Source: Rhodococcus wratislaviensis (lineage in GTDB: Bacteria > Actinomycetota > Actinomycetes > Mycobacteriales > Mycobacteriaceae). Taken from it: a stretch of 64,000 bases of DNA. Below, in pieces: positions 33,452-41,362 of the stretch. The position numbers and the translations under genes are program-made. Each line of letters begins with the position of its first letter. Positions within the stretch are counted from its first letter, which is position 1. The notes under the pieces are model-generated. The model did not search any database and was not told the DNA's origin. It saw nothing but the letters and a program-made list of their open reading frames with translations. The DNA is taken from contig NZ_UAUI01000001.1 in the NCBI RefSeq assembly GCF_900455735.1, forward strand, positions 1,271,001 through 1,335,000, written 5' to 3'.

Positions 33452-34408
33452 TCAGCACCGGTCGGCCGGTGCACCCTTCCGGACAGCGCCCACCGCCAGC
33501 CGCTCCAGGTCCTCGGCGGAGTATCCGGGCCAGCCGTGCAACATCCGCCGCCACCGGTCCGGGACCGCAGAGGCACCCCATCGGGCACCGAGCAGTCCAC
33601 CCGCGATCGCCGCAGTGGTGTCGGTGTCATTGCCCGCGCGGACGGCTCGTTCGAGGGCGAACCGAAGCTGCTGCGGTCCCGAATCGTCGGCACCCGTGAT
33701 CGCCCACCACGCCGTCTGCAGGGCGTGGACCACCCAGCCGTTCTTCGGGAACTCGGCGGGTGTGCCGCGCTCCGCCTGGTCGAGCAAGGGTCCCCAGTAT
33801 TCGCCGACACCGGCCGGCGCGACCTGCAGGTATTCCCGCACCCCGTCGAACGTCCCGAACAGCACCGCGTGCCGGATCGCGTAGGACCACAGCTGACACG
33901 CCTCGCCGGCGCGCCGGTCGTCGTGGGTGAGGGCGCCGATCTGGTACGCGGCCTCGACGCACGCCTCGGTGTCGTCGAGATATGCCAGCGCGACGGGTGC
34001 CGTGCGCATCAGCGAACCGTTGCCACCCTTTCTCCCCGTGATACTTCGTGCCCGCCCCTGCATGGCCGCCGCCGAGCCGTCGCGGACCGACAGCACGGCG
34101 CGCGTCTGGTTGCCGACATCCGGCGGATTCGAATCGATCCACCGAACGAACTGTGCAGCAACGGCATCCAGTCCGGCGCCCTGACCGATGTCGACACCGG
34201 TCGCGGCCACCTCCGCGATGGCGACGGCCATCGACGTGTCGTCGGTCCACTCCCCCGGCGCCCAGTCGAACATCCCACCCCCGACCATGTCGATCACCGT
34301 TTCGGCAGCCGGGGTGGTGAATTCGTACCCTGCCCCGAGAGCATCGCCCGCAGCGGCGGCGATCAATACTCCTGCGGCCCGGTCGGTCTGGCGTTCGGTC
34401 AATTCCAC
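33452..34408 (-). CDS. ADP-ribosylglycohydrolase family protein
   Basis: A 318-residue DraG/ARH-type enzyme: AAAAGDALGAGYEF at the N-terminus, the metal site GEWTDDTSMAVAIAEVA (about residue 52), GNGSLMRTAPVALAYLDD, and the second metal cluster RAGNDTDTTAAIAGGLLGAR (about residue 260). Such enzymes remove ADP-ribose from proteins or nucleic acids using two Mg ions. The start is GTG 34408. No ADP-ribosyltransferase lies nearby, so it is not an obvious DraT/DraG or DarT/DarG pair. Confidence 0.9.
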   Translation of the reverse strand: MELTERQTDRAAGVLIAAAAGDALGAGYEFTTPAAETVIDMVGGGMFDWAPGEWTDDTSMAVAIAEVAATGVDIGQGAGLDAVAAQFVRWIDSNPPDVGNQTRAVLSVRDGSAAAMQGRARSITGRKGGNGSLMRTAPVALAYLDDTEACVEAAYQIGALTHDDRRAGEACQLWSYAIRHAVLFGTFDGVREYLQVAPAGVGEYWGPLLDQAERGTPAEFPKNGWVVHALQTAWWAITGADDSGPQQLRFALERAVRAGNDTDTTAAIAGGLLGARWGASAVPDRWRRMLHGWPGYSAEDLERLAVGAVRKGAPADRC

Positions 34409-34528
34409 AAAGCCCCCTTGGATCGAATTTGCTCAAAGGTTAGAGCATGATTGATCTAACGCGCAAGCCTTATGTGTGACGGCATCTCGGCGTAGCGTCA
34501 CGGGGACACTGTCGACGGAGGAGTGCTC

Positions 34529-34891
34529 ATGTCGGGCGAACTGTCGTTCTTCGAATTGGGTGTGGCCAACACGGAGCAGGGCCGAAAGTTCTACTCGGCG
34601 TTGTTCGGCTGGGAATTCGAGTCCGGACCCGGCGGCTCGGGTTACTCGATCACCACCCCGAACGTCCCGGGCGGGATCCATGGCGGCGACGAGGGCGCCG
34701 GCCCCTACATCTTCTTCCGGGTACCGGACCTCGACACTGCCGTCGAGCACGTACTGGCGCTCGGGGGCACCGTCGACGCCGTCGACCTTGGCGACGACAC
34801 GGAGTCGGTGGCGAAATTCGGGCGATTCAAGCTGTGCCACGACGACCAGGGTTCCGCCTTCGGACTGCACGAACCGCCCGCCGGCAACTGA
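34529..34891 (+). CDS. VOC family protein
   Basis: A 120-residue glyoxalase-fold protein: GELSFFELGVANTEQGRKFY, SALFGWEFESGPGGSGYSI, PYIFFRVPDLDTAVEHVLAL, FKLCHDDQGSAFGLHEPP. This is the group often found as a single module and sometimes as tandem repeats in hydroxylase-like proteins. ATG 34529 has CGGAGG about 7 nt upstream. A strong terminator hairpin starts inside its stop codon. Confidence 0.87.
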   Translation: MSGELSFFELGVANTEQGRKFYSALFGWEFESGPGGSGYSITTPNVPGGIHGGDEGAGPYIFFRVPDLDTAVEHVLALGGTVDAVDLGDDTESVAKFGRFKLCHDDQGSAFGLHEPPAGN

Positions 34892-34933
34892 ATCAGCGCG
34901 CCCCGGAACGGAGACTCCCGGGGCGCGCTGATT
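34891..34933. terminator. Strong bidirectional terminator
   Basis: Arms AATCAGCGCGCCCCGG (34891-34906) and CCGGGGCGCGCTGATT (34918-34933) are perfect over 16 bp around an 11-base loop. The first A is the last base of the VOC stop codon, and the secreted-protein gene on the other strand ends at 34946. Confidence 0.88.
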
Positions 34934-34945
34934 CGGATCGGTCGG

Positions 34946-35278
34946 TTACGGCTCGTTCGGCGAGTCGCCTCCGCCCTCGTCACCGCTGTACGTGGCCGGT
35001 TGCGGCAGACCGTCCTCGGGTCCGTCGCACCAATTGTCGTACTGGTTGTACGGTTCGGCGCCCCACGCCGGGACGTTGTTCTCGTACGGTTCCGCCCAGT
35101 CGTCGCAGCCGGCCGGACCGGTCGGCGGAACACCAGGAGGCAGTGGTGCAACCGTGTCCGGTGCGCGCACCGGTACGACTGCCGAGTCGAGCGCGTCACC
35201 CCAGGCGACACCGGATGTTCCCAAACCGATCGAGGCCGCGAACACAGCGACCGCAGCCAATCTCAAGCCGACCTTCAT
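34946..35278 (-). CDS. Small secreted protein, tandem paralogue 1
   Basis: A 110-residue exported protein. The signal peptide LAAVAVFAASIGLGTSGVAW is cleaved near WGDA. The mature part has Pro-rich LPPGVPPTGPAG and then GCDDWAEPYENNVPAWG with PYNQYDNWCDGPEDG. The two Cys probably form a disulfide. It ends in an acidic tail. GGGAGG precedes ATG 35278. It is clearly paralogous to the next gene, including upstream DNA. No known family recognised. Confidence 0.8.
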   Translation of the reverse strand: MKVGLRLAAVAVFAASIGLGTSGVAWGDALDSAVVPVRAPDTVAPLPPGVPPTGPAGCDDWAEPYENNVPAWGAEPYNQYDNWCDGPEDGLPQPATYSGDEGGGDSPNEP

Positions 35279-35445
35279 CGTTGCCTCCCATAGGTGAATA
35301 ACGCTGCCTAAGGGCAATACCCAAAGACAACGTAAACAATCCTCGACGGACGAATTTCGTGAATGAAATTTGACGGGCGGTCGGTTTCAGCTCACGACCG
35401 GGCTACACGACGGCCCCGTGCCTCGTGCAGACACTCACCGTCGAA

Positions 35446-35766
35446 TCAGGGATTGACCGTCCGGCCCTGCTGGTCATTGACCGGCGGCTGCGTTTGAATG
35501 CCGTCCTCGGGACCGTCGCACCAGTTGTCGAACTGGTTGTACGGATCGGTGCCCCACTGCGGCACATTGTTCTCGTAGGGTTCCGCCCAGTCGTCGCATC
35601 CGATCGGACCGTTCTGCGGGAACCCGGGTGGCATCGGTTGAATGACGTCCGGCCGACGCACCGGCACCGCCGAGTCGAGACTGCCGCCCCAGGCGACACC
35701 GGATGCTCCCAATCCGATCGAAGCCGCGAATACTGCCACCGCGGCCACTCTCCTGCCCATTCTCAT
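35446..35766 (-). CDS. Small secreted protein, tandem paralogue 2
   Basis: A 106-residue exported protein (signal AAVAVFAASIGLGASGVAWG). It shares GCDDWAEPYENNVPQWG and DPYNQFDNWCDGPEDG with its neighbour at 34946; only the Pro-rich linker and tail differ. CGGAGG precedes ATG 35766. A 13-mer (AAACAATCCTCGA on the plus strand, 35819-35831) lies about 53 nt upstream and recurs at 35334-35346 before paralogue 1, so each probably has its own related promoter. Confidence 0.8.
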   Translation of the reverse strand: MRMGRRVAAVAVFAASIGLGASGVAWGGSLDSAVPVRRPDVIQPMPPGFPQNGPIGCDDWAEPYENNVPQWGTDPYNQFDNWCDGPEDGIQTQPPVNDQQGRTVNP

Positions 35767-35861
35767 GACTGCCTCCGTTGGTTACATGGCCTCTCGGGGC
35801 GGTACCCAGAAACCCGGAAAACAATCCTCGAAGAGAGTTTTTCGTCCAAGAATTTCGACGA

Positions 35862-36329
35862 TCAGTCGGTTTTCGGGCGGCAGCGCATGTACATCTCCGT
35901 CACCGAGGTGAGGACCTGCCGGCCCGACCCGTTGAGAATCTCCGCCGCGACGGTCACCAAAGCCCGTCCACGATCGTCCGGCACCACATCCTCGACAACC
36001 AGCTTTCCGGTGAGCACGTCGCCCGGCTTCACCGGCCGGAGGAAGTTGACGTCGCGCATCCGAGCCCCCGCAATGACGCTCCACCCTGCATAAAGAGTCG
36101 TCGCCGACAGCCGCTGACATATCGCGATCGTGTGCACACCACTCGCGATGAGCCCACCGAAATAGCCACTATCTGCAGATTCACGGTCGATGTGGAACGA
36201 CTGCGGATCCCACTGCCCCGCGAACTCGACCAGCTCCTCCTCGGTCACCGTGTACGAGCCCAGCTCGAACTTCTCGCCCACCCGGAGGTCGTCCGCATAA
36301 ACGACGTCACATTTGCTGTCCACTACCAA
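35862..36329 (-). CDS. MaoC-like hotdog dehydratase/hydratase
   Basis: A 155-residue hotdog protein: DDLRVGEKFELGSYTVTEEE, LVEFAGQWDPQSFHIDRESA (catalytic Asp and His in the DPQSFHID segment), YFGGLIASGVHTIAICQRLS, GARMRDVNFLRPVKPGDVLT. This is the (R)-enoyl-CoA hydratase-like MaoC type that hydrates unsaturated acyl-CoAs. The start is TTG 36329 or GTG 36323; neither has a clear ribosome-binding site. It is not obviously co-transcribed with its neighbours. Confidence 0.88.
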   Translation of the reverse strand: MVVDSKCDVVYADDLRVGEKFELGSYTVTEEELVEFAGQWDPQSFHIDRESADSGYFGGLIASGVHTIAICQRLSATTLYAGWSVIAGARMRDVNFLRPVKPGDVLTGKLVVEDVVPDDRGRALVTVAAEILNGSGRQVLTSVTEMYMRCRPKTD

Positions 36330-36442
36330 ACCGTCCGATCATTCGCTCGAGCCTCCACCGAACACGGAGGCTGCAGTCGAGGATATGACCGTGCGAGGGC
36401 GGCGGTGACAGCGCCCTTCCGCCGACGGTGGGAAGGTGCTCC

Positions 36443-37198
36443 TCAGTTCTCGTCGTAGCGCGGCCAGCCCGGATACGGAGCAAGCGTCGGGTAGGGGGTC
36501 TCGTGTGGGAGGTCGCGTTTCCTCGGGCGATTCTCCGGAGGATCGGGCACCCGCGAACGACACTGAAGGAACGCATCCTGACTGCGAGCCGACTTCACGT
36601 GGTCGATGAGTTTCCAACCCCTGAACACATCTACCTCTGGAGCCCGCTCGGGCCCCTCCGCGGGAAGTGAGGCGTCCGCACTCGAACCTGTGAAGTCGGG
36701 AGCCATCATCTCGACCGTTTCTGCATGCACGTTGGTCGAGCCAACGTTGTAATACTTTCCGTCCTCATCGATTCTCATTACGGAGTAGTCGCCCGTACAT
36801 ACCGTCGCAAGCCAACCACGCTCCGTTGGACTCATCCACAACAAATGCTGAAATTGCGTCCCAACGAACTCGCTCTTCTTCAGCTGATCGGGATAGCCAT
36901 AGTCCACTCGAAGACGCTCGTCGACGGCTTTCGTGAATCCCGGATAGCCCGCCGACGTCGCGAGTGCCCTGACTGTCAAGTAATACGACTCCACATAGGC
37001 CCTGACAGCTGTTGCCTCTGGCGTGAGCAAGTTGATGCCTGGATCCGCCGACCAACGGTAGTTGTAATCGGTGTTGCCGGGGACCGCGTACTGCATGCCG
37101 ACCGTTGTCGACGGCCCCGGCGGTTCGCTTGGATGCTCCGGTCCGCAGGCCGATACAGCCAGCACAACGGCGACCCACAGCCCGAGCATCCCCTTCAC
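36443..37198 (-). CDS. Lipoprotein of a type VII-associated three-gene operon
   Basis: A 251-residue lipoprotein: signal KGMLGLWVAVVLAVSAC with the lipidated Cys at 18, followed by GPEHPSEPPGPST and a globular domain (VRAYVESYYLTVRALATSAG, GYPGFTKAVDERLRVDYG, GWLATVCTGDYSVMRIDEDG). The C-terminus is Pro/Arg-rich. The start is GTG 37198, overlapping the stop of the 783-residue gene by 4 nt (GTGA). No family recognised by eye. Its position suggests it is the cognate partner (receptor, chaperone or immunity protein) of the large upstream product. Confidence 0.75.
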   Translation of the reverse strand: MKGMLGLWVAVVLAVSACGPEHPSEPPGPSTTVGMQYAVPGNTDYNYRWSADPGINLLTPEATAVRAYVESYYLTVRALATSAGYPGFTKAVDERLRVDYGYPDQLKKSEFVGTQFQHLLWMSPTERGWLATVCTGDYSVMRIDEDGKYYNVGSTNVHAETVEMMAPDFTGSSADASLPAEGPERAPEVDVFRGWKLIDHVKSARSQDAFLQCRSRVPDPPENRPRKRDLPHETPYPTLAPYPGWPRYDEN

Positions 37199-39546
37199 TG
37201 CCCGTACCTCATGTCCTTCACCTGATCGCGCCCGGCATTCAATGCATCGATGAAATTGCCGAGGCCGCGCACACCGGTGTCGGTCATGTAACCCGCCAAT
37301 CCTGATTGCAGCTGGGGGAGGCTTTGATGCGGGTTATCGTCTGCGAGCTGTTCGTATGAAAGCAGTGGTCCGTCCGATCCGTCGCGGAAGTCATCAAGTG
37401 CTGAGTACGGATCCAGTGCTCCGCCATTTGCGGCCTGAAGGCCTAATCCAATCTGGTAATACTGATTCGCCAACAACGCACTGTCTGCGAGATCATCGTT
37501 CGCCTGCAGTGTGCTGTCAGGTATGGATCCCATGACCGCGCTCTTGAACGACGGGTCGGCGAGATCGATACCACTCGAAATCAGAGGGCCGGCTACGGGA
37601 ATGAACTCGACGCCTTTGCTGATCACTGTTCTGATGGTGTCGTATGCAACGCCCTTGCTCTCGAAACCAGCAGCGTTCTGGGATGTTTCGTCGCCGAGCC
37701 GGTCGGCGAACTCGAGGTCGAGCCCCTTGTCCACTACGCCTTGAAGATTGCCCGCCCACGTCCCGTACTGGTAGTGGGGATCCTGCGGCGTCTGGCCGTC
37801 GACCGCCCAAGCCTGCTCCAACTGGGCTGACAACCCCAAGGCTTGCGCATTGAAATACGAGGCGCCTTCGGCATTGGAGTCGATCACCGAGAATATCCTC
37901 GGCGCATCCTCCAGTCGGAGGTACTCATGGCCTGTTTGGCCGGTGAACGCATTGGTTCCGGTGAACTCGCCGGGCACCCCCACCATGTTGCCGATGTAGG
38001 GTGCGAGCGTCGTGCCCAACGCCTGCGTGATTTTGGGGTTCACCTCACCGATTGCCTGGCCGTTCATTCCCGGGATGTCGAGTAGCTCGGCGTCTTTCGC
38101 GGCAAGGATTTGTGCGAGTCCGAATGCGGATTCGCCGGCTTGTGTCGACCGGAATACTTCTCCGGGGTCGGACGGGTCGGAGGGCCTGGCGTCGTCGGCG
38201 ATCCAGTCGAACATCCCGGCGACGTTCTGTTCGCCGCCGTCGGCCCAATCACGTTGGAGCAGGGGCATGATGACGTCGTCGCGATTGTAGTCGGCCGGCA
38301 TGCCTTCACCGGACAGGATGTTGTGGACGGCGACGTGGTCGCGGCCACCGACGCCGACCATGTCCTGCAGGAGGGTGTCGACACCGTCGCGGCCCAGAGC
38401 GTTGTGGTCGAACGAGTCCCCGATCAGGAGACTCTTGTCGTTGGTGGCCGAGGCGATCTCGCCGGCACGGGTGAGGAGGCTCTCGCTCAGCTCACTGCCC
38501 TGCTGGACGCCCGGGTCCGCGAGACCGAACGCCTTGGTGAAGCGTGCCAGGTCGTCGCCGTTGTTGACGACCAATGACGGTTGCGGGGCGTCGTGTGCGC
38601 CCTTCGTGAGGTTGCCGGTGGACGTCACCGGGCCCTCGAACAGTCCCCGAAGGCTTTCCGGGATGTGGCTCTGGCCGCCGACGTCACCGCTGGCACTGCC
38701 GACGTTGTAGTTCGACACCGCGGCGAGGCCGTTGGACAGTGCGCTCGCAGCCTCGGTGCGTCCGTTCTCGCTGTACTGCTCGGACAGCGCGAGGAAGCCG
38801 TCCTTGCCGGCCGCCGTATAGAACTGCTGCAGGAAGTCGATCGTTCCCTGTGGCAGATCGGTGACCTTGCCGCCGTCGGCCAGTGTCTTCACCTGTTGGG
38901 GGGTGAGGCCCGCGGCCGCGATCTCCCGGGCAACACGGTCACGCACGTCCTGCGGAATGCCGGAACCGCCGCGCGCGACCTGCTCGCCCAGCGCGGTGCC
39001 CTCGTGTCCGGACAGCCCCGCGGAGGCCGGGGCACTCGCCGCCACGGCCCCGAGCGCGTCCCGAATCGTCGTCGCCATGTCCCGATCGGCGTTGTCGAGT
39101 TCCGTCAGCGCTCCACCGAGTTGGCTGCGCCAGTACTCCATCAGCTCGGCATGCTCGGCGGCTTCGGCCTCGCTCATCGTCGTCGGGGGGCTGACGATCT
39201 GCCAGTCGTCGGACACGGTGAATCCGTCGGTTGCCGCCTTGTCGATCACGGTGGCGACGTAGTCCCGCGCATGGCCGAGGCGATCGGCCCCACCCACGAG
39301 CGCGTTCGACAGATCCTCCAGATCATCTGCGAGCCGGCGGATTTCCGCCCGCTCACTGTTCGCTCGCTGCTCGGCGGCGGCCTGCGCCGGACCGCGCCAG
39401 TCGTCGTGCCGACCCAGATCCGCGACAGCACGCTGGACGTCGTCCGCCCGGCTCCGCGTGTCCTCGGCGGTCCGCCCGATTTCCTCGCCCGCCAGTGTCA
39501 GGTCCCGCGGGTTCCAGACATGCAGTTGCGACCTCCGCGGAATCAC
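37195..39546 (-). CDS. Large WXG-like / TPR-repeat-region protein, type VII-associated
   Basis: A 783-residue protein. The N-terminal about 110 residues form a WXG100-like helical hairpin (LTLAGEEIGRTAEDTRSRAD, then DDWRGPAQAAAEQRANSERA with the WxG turn). The rest is the TPR-like repeat region typical of large mycolate-actinobacterial proteins (AREIAAAGLTPQQVKTLADG, FLQQFYTAAGKDGFLALSEQ, GMFDWIADDA). A hydrophobic stretch (GVEFIPVAGPLISSGIDLA) lies near residue 660. No enzymatic motif is visible. GTG 39546 overlaps the upstream stop by 4 nt. Probably a type VII secretion substrate or effector. Confidence 0.8.
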   Translation of the reverse strand: MIPRRSQLHVWNPRDLTLAGEEIGRTAEDTRSRADDVQRAVADLGRHDDWRGPAQAAAEQRANSERAEIRRLADDLEDLSNALVGGADRLGHARDYVATVIDKAATDGFTVSDDWQIVSPPTTMSEAEAAEHAELMEYWRSQLGGALTELDNADRDMATTIRDALGAVAASAPASAGLSGHEGTALGEQVARGGSGIPQDVRDRVAREIAAAGLTPQQVKTLADGGKVTDLPQGTIDFLQQFYTAAGKDGFLALSEQYSENGRTEAASALSNGLAAVSNYNVGSASGDVGGQSHIPESLRGLFEGPVTSTGNLTKGAHDAPQPSLVVNNGDDLARFTKAFGLADPGVQQGSELSESLLTRAGEIASATNDKSLLIGDSFDHNALGRDGVDTLLQDMVGVGGRDHVAVHNILSGEGMPADYNRDDVIMPLLQRDWADGGEQNVAGMFDWIADDARPSDPSDPGEVFRSTQAGESAFGLAQILAAKDAELLDIPGMNGQAIGEVNPKITQALGTTLAPYIGNMVGVPGEFTGTNAFTGQTGHEYLRLEDAPRIFSVIDSNAEGASYFNAQALGLSAQLEQAWAVDGQTPQDPHYQYGTWAGNLQGVVDKGLDLEFADRLGDETSQNAAGFESKGVAYDTIRTVISKGVEFIPVAGPLISSGIDLADPSFKSAVMGSIPDSTLQANDDLADSALLANQYYQIGLGLQAANGGALDPYSALDDFRDGSDGPLLSYEQLADDNPHQSLPQLQSGLAGYMTDTGVRGLGNFIDALNAGRDQVKDMRYGQ

Positions 39547-39962
39547 AGCTCCCCCATCGCCGACAGCTGAGACGCGAACGACGTGTCGGTGACCTCGTAG
39601 TTCTCGGCCCCGTCACCCGCGATGAACGCCATCTCGTCGATGCGACTGGCGGCGACGCCCAGTGCGGACGCGAGGATGTCTCCGGCGTCCTGGCAGGCCG
39701 CCGCGGTGTCGGACCCCTCGACGGCCCGGACCGCATGCTCGAAGCTACGCCGGCCACCCAACGCCTCGACCTCGCGCGCGATGGCGCCCAGCGCGCTGGA
39801 CATTACATGCAGCATGTCGGGGTTCACCTTGACGACCGCGACGTCCGTTCCACCGAGCACCGGCGGCAGCCCGGGGACGGCAGCCAGCGGCGGCTGCGTC
39901 GCACCGGTCCCGTCCAGCGACGCAATGACACTTTCCGGCCACGTCATATCGCCCTCTGACAT
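39543..39962 (-). CDS. EspC-like type VII secretion target
   Basis: A 139-residue protein. After a Pro-rich start it has VVKVNPDMLHVMSSALGAIA, REVEALGGRRSFEHAVRAVE, then DAGDILASALGVAASRIDEM, and ends ENYEVTDTSFASQL. The pattern is that of EspC/Rv3615c-like substrates, and YEVTD fits the YxxxD/E type VII export signal. ATG 39962 is preferred because AGGGGGAG lies about 6 nt before it. First gene of the operon; it likely pairs with the WXG-like head of the next protein for export. No ESX machinery gene is in the window. Confidence 0.75.
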   Translation of the reverse strand: MSEGDMTWPESVIASLDGTGATQPPLAAVPGLPPVLGGTDVAVVKVNPDMLHVMSSALGAIAREVEALGGRRSFEHAVRAVEGSDTAAACQDAGDILASALGVAASRIDEMAFIAGDGAENYEVTDTSFASQLSAMGEL

Positions 39963-40053
39963 CGACATCTCCCCCTGATATCCGCATCGAGATCCACCCC
40001 CGGACCCGGGTCACCGACACGCTCGGCGACCGTGGAGAGAATAGCGGACGCCC

Positions 40054-40069
40054 TCACACGGACGTGTGA
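40054..40069. promoter_or_regulatory. Palindrome between the type VII operon and the desaturase gene
   Basis: TCACACG (40054-40060), GA, CGTGTGA (40063-40069) is a perfect 7-bp inverted repeat in the 179-bp divergent region. A second palindrome, TTGCGCAA (40081-40088), lies 11 bp further right. Both are plausible operators; no regulator can be named. Confidence 0.4.
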
Positions 40070-40141
40070 CCACAACACGGTTGCGCAACGGTTGGGCGGA
40101 TTCGCAGATTGAGAATCGTGTGAACCGGGTATCGAGACCAG

Positions 40142-41362
40142 ATGGCCATCACCGATATCAAGGAATACAGCCACCTCACCGAGGCGGATGTGGAGGCGCT
40201 GGGCGCGGAACTCGATGCGATCCGGGCCGACATCGAGGAGTCCCGCGGCGCCCGCGACGCCCGGTACATCGACCGGACGATCAAACTGCAGCGGTCGCTG
40301 GCGATCGCGGGCAGGGTCGTCCTGTTCGGTAGCCGGAAGAGACCGGCGTGGATCCTGGGTACCGCCTTGATGGGTGCGGCGAAGATCATCGAGAACATGG
40401 AACTCGGCCACAATGTCATTCACGGCCAATGGGATTGGATGAATGATCCCGAGATCCACTCGTCGAACTGGGAGTGGGACAACACGTGCCCGTCCTCGGG
40501 GTGGAAGCACTCGCACAACTACGTCCACCACAAGTTCACCAACATCGTGGGTCTCGACAGCGACGTCGGGTACGGGATCCTGCGCATGACCCGCGACCAG
40601 AAGTGGTCGCCGGTGTACCTGGCGCAGCCGTTCTACAACGTGCTGCTGGCGTTGCTGTTCGAATGGGGCGTCGCGCTGCACCACCTGGACGTGGAGAGTA
40701 TCCGGCGCGGCGATTACGACCGCGCCGAAACCCTCCGCAACGCGAAGGAGGTGGGACGCAAGATCGCGCGGCAGGTCGGCAAGGACTACGTGGTGTTCCC
40801 GGCACTGACAGGTCCCGCATGGAAGAGCACGCTGACGGCGAACATCACCGCCAACGTGATCCGCAACCTGTGGGCGTACGGCGTGATCTTCTGCGGCCAC
40901 TTCCCGGACGGCGCGGAGAAGTTCACGAAGGAGGAGTTCGAGAAGGAGACCAAGGCCGAGTGGTATCTGCGGCAGATGCTGGGCTCTGCCAACTTCAACG
41001 CCGGCCCGGTGCTGGCGTTCATGAGCGGCAACCTCTGCTACCAGATCGAGCACCATGCGTTCCCGGACCTGCCCAGTAACCGTTACGCCGAGATCGGTGT
41101 GAAGATGCGGGAACTGTGCGACAAGTACGACCTCCCGTATACGACGGGTTCGCTCCCCCACCAGTACGGACTCACCCTGCGCACCATCTTCAAGCTCGCG
41201 CTGCCCAACCGCTTCCTGTCGGCGTCCGCGGACGACGCACCGGAGACGGCGTCGGAACTGCGATTCCGCATCCGCGGTGGGATGAAGGAAGTATTCGGGG
41301 TCGACCCCGCGACCGGGAAGCGGCGCGGGCTGCGCACGGCGCTCGCGATGATCCGTAACTGA
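40142..41362 (+). CDS. DesA3-like membrane acyl-CoA desaturase
   Basis: A 406-residue membrane fatty-acid desaturase with all three His boxes: MELGHNVIHGQWDW (HxxxH), KHSHNYVHHKFTN (HxxHH) and YQIEHHAFPDLPSNRYAEIG (HxxHH). Membrane segments are short, as in mycobacterial DesA3 (Rv3229c), a stearoyl-CoA delta-9 desaturase that needs an oxidoreductase partner. No reductase gene is adjacent. ATG 40142. It converges on the glutamine-synthetase-like gene with abutting stop codons. Confidence 0.92.
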   Translation: MAITDIKEYSHLTEADVEALGAELDAIRADIEESRGARDARYIDRTIKLQRSLAIAGRVVLFGSRKRPAWILGTALMGAAKIIENMELGHNVIHGQWDWMNDPEIHSSNWEWDNTCPSSGWKHSHNYVHHKFTNIVGLDSDVGYGILRMTRDQKWSPVYLAQPFYNVLLALLFEWGVALHHLDVESIRRGDYDRAETLRNAKEVGRKIARQVGKDYVVFPALTGPAWKSTLTANITANVIRNLWAYGVIFCGHFPDGAEKFTKEEFEKETKAEWYLRQMLGSANFNAGPVLAFMSGNLCYQIEHHAFPDLPSNRYAEIGVKMRELCDKYDLPYTTGSLPHQYGLTLRTIFKLALPNRFLSASADDAPETASELRFRIRGGMKEVFGVDPATGKRRGLRTALAMIRN

